Assembly: GCA_030595765.1 (NCBI GenBank)
Contig: JAUVCJ010000068.1
Coordinates: forward strand, 1 to 10,141
Direction of reading: 5' to 3'
Length of the DNA: 10,141 nucleotides
Source of the DNA: Thermoplasmatota archaeon
Lineage (GTDB): Archaea > Thermoplasmatota > Thermoplasmata > GCA-020350865 > JAUVCJ01
This document shows, in pieces, positions 4,928 to 10,141 of this stretch. The position numbers and the translations under genes were made by a program. The first letter of the stretch is position 1, and each line of letters starts with the position of its first letter. The notes under the pieces were generated by a model. That model searched no databases and had not been told where the DNA came from. It saw only the letters and a program-made list of their open reading frames with translations.

Positions 4928-7302
4928 ATCAATCCCTCCAGTTTGCTCTGAACATGTTTCTTAGGCGGCTTGTCCCTGGTGCTTTTAATTTGCTTTTTGG
5001 GTGGGGGCGGGCTCTTATCTGGACTAGCCTTTCTTTTATCAATTCTAGGAGTATCTTTATCTGGCCGGACCTTTTTCTCTTCCTTTGGGATTGTGTCCCT
5101 TTCTGGTCTGGCCTTTTTATCTCCCATTGGAAGTGTGTCCCTTTCTGGTTTAGCCTTTTTCTCTCCCTTTGGAGCTGTGTCCTTATCTGGCTTTGCCTTT
5201 TTCTCTTCCTTTGGGAGTGTGTTCTTGTCTGGCTTGACCCTTTTCTCTTCCATTGGGATCACGTCCATGTCTGGTCTGGCCTTTTCCTTTTCAATTGGGT
5301 GTGTGTCCTCATCTTTTTCTTCGGGCTCGACCGGTATGTCATCCAGCTCTGTACTGGCTACTGCAGATGCAACTTCAGGGTCAATCTCTGCCAGTTCCGG
5401 CTCCTCGCCATCAATGTCCCAGTCGCCTGGCAGTGCCTCGGCACCGATGACGTTGGCAGCTGTTATGCCAGACACATAGAGCTCGCATTCATCAAAATCC
5501 CGTTTGTCAAGGCCTTTAAGATCGAAGGTGATGTCCAGCTTTTCTGTTGTCTTTATGCGACCTAGGTCCCACCTTATCTTGCCGCTAGATCTCATCCTGG
5601 TCGGAGCTAGGCTGAAGCTTTTATCGTCAATGCAGTTTGCTGGCACCTCTGCATAGAGGCTCAGCTTCTTTCCGGTGGGTGTGTAGTTATACAAGGTCAG
5701 AGTTATCTTGTGCCGCTTCTTTTGATACTCCACAGTATCGTCGATCCAGATGACGTTCATGATCTGGGTAATGACCGGGCCCAAAGCAGGTACTGGCTTG
5801 CCCACGAGCTCAGATGATTTTTCTGCGATCATCGGCAATATCTGCTGCACGATGTCGAACTTTTCCCTGGCCTTCTTCTTTCTCACCTTCTTGTTCAGGT
5901 GGGTCTGAAGTCTTCTGGCACAGGCTCGAAGTCCCTTCTGGACCTCCTCGATTATCTCGGCAATGTTAGCAACGGCTTCCTTTGATTCGGAAGTGAATGG
6001 TACCTTGGTGGATGCAATGTGGACCATTATCACAGCCGGGCCATGTGGTATCCCTCTGCCACCTTTCTGGTCAAGGCCGTATCTGCGCCAGTCCATGCCT
6101 TCAACAGCCTGGGTAATGGCACATCCCCCCTGTTGGTACAGAAGCGGTACACGGTTGGCAAAACGCAGGACCTGGACCTGATGCTCTCTTGGAAGCTGGC
6201 CACCATAGACTATTCCTACCTCTACCTGGAATGGATTGCCCTTGTAGACCCGTGGCTCCCTTGTAATTGGTGGGCTGTAGAAATCCGGCTTTGCTCCGTC
6301 CAGCACGTTGCGCAAGCCCTTGCGTATCAGTATATCGCCTATTGGTGAGAGGCATTCCTTGCTTGGAGCCTGGATACGGACCTTGCTGATGGCGTCCAGT
6401 ATTGCTCTTCCCCTGTCGAGGTCTATGTCCTTTACCCTTATGGTCCTGTCAAGCTTAGCCTTGGCCAGTATCTCGTCAGCAACCCTGTAGCTTACAGATT
6501 CGAACTCGGTCTGGAGGAATGTGCGAACCTTGAGCTTGTCAGTGGATTTTAGCATGCGCATGAATATTCCAAGCTCGATGCCAGTAGGGTGGGGTTTTAT
6601 CTCTTCAGTTGGGTCAGGAAGTTTCTCGCTGACCCTCTCGAACACATGCTTCAAGCCATCTGGCTCGATAAAAGTGATAGATGCATGGGGATTGACAATG
6701 GCAGTGCCTCTTAGGTATTCCAGAGGAGACTGCTTTGAGCGAACATAGCGGCCTTCCATGAACATCTCTATCCGAACACCGTGCTCTTTGCCATCCCACA
6801 CGAAAAAGTCCTCTTTAAGCACCTCAGACCTGTTCTTTTTGGTGTCTATCATCAGCTGCATGGTAACAGCGGTGTCCATTCTCGCTGTCTTTGACTTAAT
6901 GGTGGATGCTCTGCCAGTCGTAAGCTGGCCATACATCACTGCTGCAGATATGCCAATTCCCTGCTGACCTCTGGATTGGCGTATGGCATGGAACCTTGAG
7001 CCGTAGAGGAGTCTCCCGAAGACGTGAGGCACCTGTTTCTTTATGATGCCAGGGCCGTTGTCCTCGATGACCACTTTGAACTCATTGCGTTTTCCTTTCC
7101 TAATTTCCACATGGATATCAGGAAGAATACCGGCTTCCTCGCAGGCATCCAGGGCGTTGTCCACCCCCTCTTTGACTGCGGTCAAAAGTGCTTTGGTAGG
7201 AGAGTCGAAACCTAAAATGTGCTTGTTGCGTTCAAAGAACTCCGCTACGGATATCTCCTTGTGTTTCTTTGCCAGCTCTTCTGCTATGCCTAGGGAGGTC
7301 AT
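4924..7302 (-). CDS. top6B: DNA topoisomerase VI subunit B with a long repeat-bearing tail
   Basis: The ATPase subunit of topoisomerase VI. The GHKL fold shows EGVDNALDACEEAG (N-box, N49), DNGPGI (81-86) and the lid SRGQQGIGISA (110-120). A helix-two-turn-helix region at about 270-310 and the transducer domain follow. STKVPFTSESKEA (431-443) is the loop expected to hold the ATP-sensing lysine. Residues about 520-630 match the extra Ig-like C-terminal region known from methanogen Top6B. At 792 residues it is much longer than the roughly 530-660 of most homologues. The surplus, from about 632, is an acidic stretch followed by seven 14-residue Lys/Glu/Pro/Asp repeats (669-766) and a basic end finishing QSKLEGLM. 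The ATG at 7302 has a strong GGAGG eight bases upstream. It is first of the top6B-top6A pair. Confidence 0.97.
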   Translation of the reverse strand: MTSLGIAEELAKKHKEISVAEFFERNKHILGFDSPTKALLTAVKEGVDNALDACEEAGILPDIHVEIRKGKRNEFKVVIEDNGPGIIKKQVPHVFGRLLYGSRFHAIRQSRGQQGIGISAAVMYGQLTTGRASTIKSKTARMDTAVTMQLMIDTKKNRSEVLKEDFFVWDGKEHGVRIEMFMEGRYVRSKQSPLEYLRGTAIVNPHASITFIEPDGLKHVFERVSEKLPDPTEEIKPHPTGIELGIFMRMLKSTDKLKVRTFLQTEFESVSYRVADEILAKAKLDRTIRVKDIDLDRGRAILDAISKVRIQAPSKECLSPIGDILIRKGLRNVLDGAKPDFYSPPITREPRVYKGNPFQVEVGIVYGGQLPREHQVQVLRFANRVPLLYQQGGCAITQAVEGMDWRRYGLDQKGGRGIPHGPAVIMVHIASTKVPFTSESKEAVANIAEIIEEVQKGLRACARRLQTHLNKKVRKKKAREKFDIVQQILPMIAEKSSELVGKPVPALGPVITQIMNVIWIDDTVEYQKKRHKITLTLYNYTPTGKKLSLYAEVPANCIDDKSFSLAPTRMRSSGKIRWDLGRIKTTEKLDITFDLKGLDKRDFDECELYVSGITAANVIGAEALPGDWDIDGEEPELAEIDPEVASAVASTELDDIPVEPEEKDEDTHPIEKEKARPDMDVIPMEEKRVKPDKNTLPKEEKKAKPDKDTAPKGEKKAKPERDTLPMGDKKARPERDTIPKEEKKVRPDKDTPRIDKRKASPDKSPPPPKKQIKSTRDKPPKKHVQSKLEGLM
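5005..5298 (-). repeat. Seven 42-bp tandem repeats encoding a charged tail of Top6B
   Basis: Seven in-frame 42-bp units encode 14-residue repeats of the form PKEEKKAKPDKDTx (residues 669-766). Each starts P/R with K/M/I next, then an acidic-basic cluster, then (K/R)PD/ER(D). The plus-strand block CCTTTTTCTCTTCC recurs with variation at 5112, 5154, 5196 and 5238, exactly 42 bases apart. Units at both ends are the most diverged, and the central ones the most alike, as expected of unequal exchange. The peptide is proline-rich and highly charged, probably unstructured. Confidence 0.9.
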
Positions 7303-7475
7303 TTATGTTTCCTCCGGTGATTAGGGTTAAGCCCTTGTCAAAGAAGTAACTCCCTATCGGAAGTTTAACAATGGCTTGGGCATCCCATCCCAGTAGATGT
7401 TCTGGAAAAGGCAATGACTGGATAAAAGCTTGTTGGTTCTGCTTACATTCCATCTGCTAAAATAATTGGTCACAT
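7303..7475 (-). promoter_or_regulatory. Leader and probable promoter region of top6B-top6A
   Basis: These 173 nt lie between the glycosyltransferase stop and top6B. A GGAGG at 7311-7315 (plus-strand CCTCC) gives a strong ribosome site for the ATG at 7302. The best TATA-like element is CAATTATTTTAG at about 7456-7468, which would leave a leader of about 135 nt; a second candidate, CTTTTATCC near 7425-7433, would give about 100 nt. I cannot choose between them. No stable hairpin stood out. Confidence 0.4.
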
Positions 7476-8729
7476 TCAATTATTAAGCAATTTAGAATAC
7501 ACCTTCAGCAGCTTGCCTTCTTGGGCTTTCCAGTTCAGCTCGCACTCGAAGGCCTTCTTCGCGCGATGGCCAAGCTCCCTTCGCAACTCATCATCGGCAT
7601 ACAGCTCCTGAATGGCCATTGCAATGGCTTTTGGCTCGAGGTCCACAAGCACCCCTAGCTTCTTCTTTCTGATGAGCCGCTCTGTTTCTGGGAACCCGGA
7701 GTTGGCCAGTATGGGAATGCCTGCAGCCATGCCTTCAAGCATCTTGACAGGGGTGGTGATGTTGGAGTATTGCAGGCGCTGGACGCAGTAGCTTATGTGT
7801 GAAATTGATAGGTATACAGGTATCTGATGGTTCTGGACCGGCCCAGTAAACGTAACGTTGGAGTTAATCCCCCGCTTCCTGGCCTCCTCTCTGTAAGTGC
7901 CAAGCTTCTCACCGCCTCCCACCACAAGGAATCGCACATCAGGGGCAGGCTCCAGCAGAATTTTGGCGGTGTCCAGTAGCTCTGGAATACCCTTGTTGTC
8001 GCCAAGCATCCCGTGGTAGGTCACCACCATCTTCCCCTTCAGGTCCAGCTCCCTGATCAGCCTCTCTGCCATTTTTGGATTCTCTGCAATGCCGGTTTCA
8101 ATGAAATCGTGAGGAGCCAGGTTCATCAGTATAGTGGTGGGCTTGTACCTCTTGTAGGTCTGTTTAAGGATAGGGTTGACCGTGATGATCCTGTCTGCCC
8201 TATTCAGAAGATATGGCCTGAAAATACGCCCAGCCAGAACAAGCAGGGGATAGCTATGCACCATTTGTACGTAGTCGTCATGGGCATCAAAAACAAGAGG
8301 TACCCTTAGCTTTCTCTTTGCCATCACACCTTCGGCCATTGTGTCCAGGTCGTGGCAGTGTATGATGGATGGCTTGATCGACATGATGGCATCCCTCATT
8401 TTGTGAATGTGGCGCCAGTAGAGCCTGATGCTCGTGATCCTAGAGGGTTTTCCCCCTGTTTTCTGGCCTTTCAACCTTTGGTACTTCACTCTGTGGATGC
8501 GCACTCCCTTGTACATCTCCTTGCGAGGCCGCTTATCATCGGCACCGACCCAGTTGAACAGATGAACCTCGTATCCAGCATCCAGAAGGCTTCGTGCTTC
8601 TTTGTAGACCCTTGCATCCAGGTAGGGCTCCAAAAAATCGGTGCGCAGAACAAATGCGACCCTGATGGGTTTCCCCTTCCTGATGCCAGATAACGCTTCC
8701 TTAGCTCCGTCCCTGCCAATAACCTTCAT
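7476..8729 (-). CDS. GT4-type glycosyltransferase
   Basis: A GT-B fold sugar transferase of the GT4 type, moving a sugar from a nucleotide-sugar donor to a glycan or lipid acceptor at the inner face of the membrane; the exact sugar is unknown. Numbering here is from the upstream ATG at 8753. The N-terminal domain starts at IRVAFVLRTDFLEPYLDARVY (30-50), with the acceptor-side IIHCHDLDTMAEG (130-142). The C-terminal, donor-binding domain has VTYHGMLGDNKGIPELL (244-260), FLVVGGGEKLG (275-285) and PVKMLEGMAAGIPILANSGFPETERLI (335-361). In the usual E-x7-E motif only the second Glu (E340) is clear; the first is a Thr. I chose ATG 8729 because GTGGAG lies 7 nt upstream; ATG 8753 (8 residues longer) lacks such a site. 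It is divergent from alba. Confidence 0.9.
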   Translation of the reverse strand: MKVIGRDGAKEALSGIRKGKPIRVAFVLRTDFLEPYLDARVYKEARSLLDAGYEVHLFNWVGADDKRPRKEMYKGVRIHRVKYQRLKGQKTGGKPSRITSIRLYWRHIHKMRDAIMSIKPSIIHCHDLDTMAEGVMAKRKLRVPLVFDAHDDYVQMVHSYPLLVLAGRIFRPYLLNRADRIITVNPILKQTYKRYKPTTILMNLAPHDFIETGIAENPKMAERLIRELDLKGKMVVTYHGMLGDNKGIPELLDTAKILLEPAPDVRFLVVGGGEKLGTYREEARKRGINSNVTFTGPVQNHQIPVYLSISHISYCVQRLQYSNITTPVKMLEGMAAGIPILANSGFPETERLIRKKKLGVLVDLEPKAIAMAIQELYADDELRRELGHRAKKAFECELNWKAQEGKLLKVYSKLLNN

Positions 8730-8762
8730 GTTTCGCTCCACAGCATCATGCATTGTGGCCTA

Positions 8763-8771
8763 GAATATTTC
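8763..8771 (-). promoter_or_regulatory. Candidate TATA element of the glycosyltransferase gene
   Basis: The minus strand has GAAATATTC here. A start site about 26 nt downstream would fall near 8741, just ahead of the GTGGAG ribosome site used by ATG 8729. That would leave ATG 8753 outside the transcript. Other A/T-rich stretches further up (around 8795-8820) could serve instead. Confidence 0.3.
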
Positions 8772-8831
8772 AAGTTTTGCAGATAACCCTTCAAATCAAT
8801 GATTTATGGAGTTTATTACAAAATTCCGCTT

Positions 8832-8848
8832 CGAAACCTATTTATATT
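8832..8848 (+). promoter_or_regulatory. Strong BRE/TATA promoter of alba
   Basis: CGAAACCTATTTATATT fits the archaeal consensus well: a CGAAAC BRE-like element followed directly by a TTTATAT TATA box. The start site is expected about 25 nt downstream, near 8868-8872, leaving a leader of roughly 65 nt. A strong promoter is as expected for an abundant chromatin protein. Confidence 0.65.
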
Positions 8849-8879
8849 GCATGGCAACTAATAATATCTCCTGGGCTCG

Positions 8880-8924
8880 GTTATTTACGTGTCCATTCCC
8901 ACACGCAACGACATAACTTGGAGG
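8880..8924 (+). promoter_or_regulatory. Structured alba leader with ribosome site
   Basis: The leader can form a two-part stem: GTTAT (8880-8884) with ATAAC (8913-8917), and inside it CGTGT (8888-8892) with ACACG (8901-8905) around an 8-nt loop. Unpaired bases lie between the two stems. The Shine-Dalgarno GGAGG (8920-8924) begins three bases past the outer stem, 10 nt before the ATG at 8935, so folding or protein binding here could affect translation. Each stem is only 5 bp. Confidence 0.4.
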
Positions 8925-8934
8925 TGCAACAACG

Positions 8935-9240
8935 ATGGCAGAAGACAACACGGTATTCATAGGCAAGAAACCAACAATGAACTACGTACTGGCAGTAGTG
9001 ACACAATTCAATAGAGGCTCAAACGATGTGGTGATCAAAGCAAGGGGTAAGTCAATATCCAGGGCTGTTGATGTGGAACAGGTGGTAAAGAACCGATTTG
9101 TTTTGGATTCAAAGACCACCCAGATCGTTACAAGCACCGAGAGACTCAAGCGTGAGGACGGTAGCGACACCAATGTCTCATCGATCGAGATATCCATGAA
9201 ACGTGAGATAAAAGAGCAAAAGCAAGAGCAAAAGAACTAA
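8935..9240 (+). CDS. albA: Alba DNA/RNA-binding chromatin protein
   Basis: A 101-residue Alba (Sac10b) family protein, a dimeric nucleic-acid-binding protein that coats and bridges DNA in many archaea and also binds RNA. The sequence follows the family closely: NTVFIGKKPTMNYVLAVV at 5-22, with the DNA-contacting lysine pair K11-K12, then VVIKARGKSISRAVDVEQVVKNRF at 32-55. The final 15 residues are a Lys/Glu/Gln-rich tail, a little longer than in compact Alba proteins. The ATG at 8935 is preceded by GGAGG and a strong promoter. The lysine that is acetylated in Sulfolobus Alba has a counterpart in the GKKP motif; a GNAT enzyme is encoded elsewhere in the window, but nothing ties the two together. 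Identification is secure. Confidence 0.97.
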   Translation: MAEDNTVFIGKKPTMNYVLAVVTQFNRGSNDVVIKARGKSISRAVDVEQVVKNRFVLDSKTTQIVTSTERLKREDGSDTNVSSIEISMKREIKEQKQEQKN

Positions 9241-9272
9241 TCCCATTCCCATTATTATTTGTGCTCCAAGGT

Positions 9273-9282
9273 CTTAATTAAT
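9273..9282 (+). promoter_or_regulatory. TATA-like promoter of the J-domain gene
   Basis: CTTAATTAAT lies about 48 nt before the ATG at 9326, which would put the transcript start near 9302. The short leader carries GGAG at 9315-9318, seven bases before the ATG. Read-through from alba is also possible, since the gap is only 85 nt and holds no clear terminator apart from a T-rich ATTATTATTT. Confidence 0.4.
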
Positions 9283-9325
9283 GCATCTAGAGCATCTTGC
9301 ATAGGGCGCAGATCGGAGAATAGAT

Positions 9326-9832
9326 ATGCCATCAATAAACTACTATCTTCAGCTGGGAGTATCCAGGCTCGCCACCCAAGAAGAAATATCAGTGGCATAC
9401 AGGACGCTTGTCAAGAAATACCACCCTGACCTGAACCCCAAGCAAACACATGGTGCCACAGAGGTTTTCAAGGACATCTCAGAAGCTTACGAGGTGCTTA
9501 GCGACCCCAAGCTTAGAATCAGGTACGATGAGCAGGAAAGGACTGCACCCAGACCTCTTGTTCTGGAAAAGCCAAAACTGACCAAAGAGCCAACAGCAGC
9601 CTCCCGATCTGCTGATGCTGGTTCAGGATCCAATTCAGAACCTGGGAATGTTACTCCAGCGCTAAAGAATTGGGTGAAGTGTCCCTGTGGCCAGAGGATC
9701 GCGGTTCCTTCATCAAGGCTTGCTGTTCGCCAGTGTAGCAGATGCCGTAGAAAGGTGCGCATCCGGTTTGAAAAAAGAATGGTGGATGGTAACCTCGTCA
9801 TGATACCTGCCAAGTGCTCTTATGTTAGGTGA
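9326..9832 (+). CDS. J-domain protein with C-terminal zinc ribbon
   Basis: A 168-residue protein of two parts. Residues 4-70 are a complete J domain: YYLQLGVSRLATQEEISVAY, the invariant HPD at 33-35 in KKYHPDLNP, and FKDISEAYEVLSDPKLRIRYDE. This domain stimulates the ATPase of a DnaK/Hsp70 partner. A Pro/Ser/Ala-rich linker (72-112) follows. Residues 116-148 form a small zinc ribbon, VKCPCGQRI with C119 and C121, then CSRC with C137 and C140. The Gly/Phe region, the four-repeat zinc domain and the substrate-binding barrels of true DnaJ are missing, so this is a specialised J protein (class C-like) rather than the main DnaJ. The zinc ribbon resembles those that follow CPCGxxIxVP patterns. The ATG at 9326 has GGAG seven bases upstream. 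It lies downstream of alba on the same strand. Confidence 0.88.
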   Translation: MPSINYYLQLGVSRLATQEEISVAYRTLVKKYHPDLNPKQTHGATEVFKDISEAYEVLSDPKLRIRYDEQERTAPRPLVLEKPKLTKEPTAASRSADAGSGSNSEPGNVTPALKNWVKCPCGQRIAVPSSRLAVRQCSRCRRKVRIRFEKRMVDGNLVMIPAKCSYVR

Positions 9833-9846
9833 GTAATTTAAGTATC

Positions 9847-9882
9847 CTGAGAAGCCGTTCGTACCAGAGCTGGTATTCTCAG
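9847..9882. terminator. Long hairpin between convergent genes, possible two-way terminator
   Basis: CTGAGAA (9847-9853) pairs with TTCTCAG (9876-9882), and TACCAG (9862-9867) pairs with CTGGTA (9870-9875). The inner loop is only two bases as drawn, so the innermost pair would open. Eight bases (9854-9861) bulge on one side. Thirteen pairs in total make this the strongest fold in the window. It lies 15 nt past the J-domain gene's stop and 20 nt past that of the DUF4325 gene. It lacks a long T-run on either side. Confidence 0.5.
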
Positions 9883-9884
9883 TC

Positions 9885-9922
9885 TAGCTCAATGAGTTGA
9901 GTTACATGCCCTCTTGCATGTA
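9885..9922. other. Two further tandem hairpins over the 3' end of the DUF4325 gene
   Basis: TAGCTCAA (9885-9892) pairs with TTGAGTTA (9897-9904) around TGAG: eight pairs, one of them G-T. TACATGC (9903-9909) pairs perfectly with GCATGTA (9916-9922) around CCTCTT: seven pairs. The two share bases 9903-9904, so they compete at the edge. The first includes the DUF4325 stop codon; the second lies within its last codons. Confidence 0.5.
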
Positions 9923-10141
9923 TTCCACAACGATGTTGATGATCTGTTTGACTGTGTTGGAGCAGTTCTTGAAGGTGATCAGATCCAGCACCTCAATGCC
10001 CTGTTTCCTGATTAGGTCGCTTAGAAGGGCGTGCATGAAGGATTGGGTGGTTGAATCAACGCCTTTGAAGTCCAGTGTTATCTCTTTCTGTTCTTTGATC
10101 TGGGGGAGCAGTTCCTCAATTCGTATCTTTTTGGCTAGCTC
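9902..10141 (-). CDS. STAS-like domain (DUF4325) protein, C-terminal part (5' end outside window)
   Basis: The minus strand is open from the window edge to the TAA at 9902-9904, giving 79 residues with no start required inside. The sequence ITLDFKGVDSTTQSFMHALLSDL (21-43) matches the DUF4325 STAS-like pattern: a strand ending LDF-x-GV, a short loop, then a Ser-Phe and a helix. A second strand, IEVLDLITFKNCS (49-61), and a final helix, TVKQIINIVVEYM, follow. DUF4325 domains often sit behind DNA-binding or ATPase domains and are thought to act as regulatory or interaction modules; what precedes this one is not visible. Its 3' end converges on the J-domain gene, and its stop codon is inside a hairpin. 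The domain call is by eye but the pattern is good. Confidence 0.72.
   Translation of the reverse strand, partial: ELAKKIRIEELLPQIKEQKEITLDFKGVDSTTQSFMHALLSDLIRKQGIEVLDLITFKNCSNTVKQIINIVVEYMQEGM

Noticed and set aside
5005..5298. 42-bp repeats as a CRISPR array
   Set aside because: The units abut with no spacers, stay in frame with top6B and encode a regular peptide.
4970..5479. Plus-strand Ser/Leu/Gly/Phe repeat protein
   Set aside because: A second antisense frame of the same Top6B repeats, with no ribosome site or promoter.
4888..5565. Long plus-strand frame with Trp/Phe/Leu-rich repeats (looks like a membrane protein)
   Set aside because: It is the antisense reading of the Top6B charged tail; Lys/Glu/Asp codons read backwards give Phe, Leu, Trp and Val. 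Its repeats have the same 42-bp period.
7232..7453. 73-residue minus-strand frame between the glycosyltransferase and top6B
   Set aside because: It overlaps the top6B start by about 70 nt, and its open stretch before that is only about 50 codons. No ribosome site or family signal is seen. The region is better read as the top6B leader, though a small leader peptide is not excluded.
9487..9813. Minus-strand frame opposite the J-domain gene
   Set aside because: Shadow of a gene with clear J-domain and zinc-ribbon motifs.

Overview
This window is archaeal, most likely euryarchaeal. The main evidence is a complete DNA topoisomerase VI pair (top6B-top6A), an Alba chromatin protein, archaeal TATA/BRE-type promoters and several apparently leaderless starts, alongside Shine-Dalgarno sites at other genes. 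Base composition looks close to half GC. Top6B carries the extra C-terminal Ig-like region known from methanogen enzymes. A Thermoplasmatota or methanogen-type host is a guess, because no marker here fixes the lineage. I see no rRNA, tRNA, CRISPR array, transposase or integrase.

Left part (1-1544): the 3' end of a polysaccharide deacetylase-like gene (+) converges on a small two-helix membrane protein (-). That gene is divergent from a GNAT acetyltransferase (+) with an unusual Gly/Asp/Glu-rich insertion.

Middle part (1593-7302, all minus strand, read right to left): top6B and top6A overlap by 4 nt (GTGA) and form the two subunits of the type IIB topoisomerase. Downstream come a weakly TerB-like protein with its own leaderless promoter, a C_GCAxxG_C_C family cysteine-rich protein, and a ketopantoate reductase (PanE, CoA pathway) that overlaps the cysteine-rich gene by 4 nt (ATGA). 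Top6B is unusually long. Its tail holds seven 14-residue charged repeats and ends in a sequence resembling a degenerate PCNA-interacting (PIP) motif.

Right part (7476-10141): a GT4-type glycosyltransferase (-) is divergent from alba (+). alba has a strong BRE/TATA promoter and a structured leader. It is followed by a J-domain protein fused to a zinc ribbon (+). That gene converges on the 3' end of a STAS-like DUF4325 protein (-), and three closely packed hairpins lie at the junction.

Most of the window is housekeeping content (DNA topology, chromatin, CoA synthesis). The parts most worth a second look are the Top6B tail, the hairpin cluster at 9847-9922, the TerB-like protein beside Topo VI, and the J-domain/zinc-ribbon protein beside Alba. 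I did not find a convincing wholly new multi-gene system.
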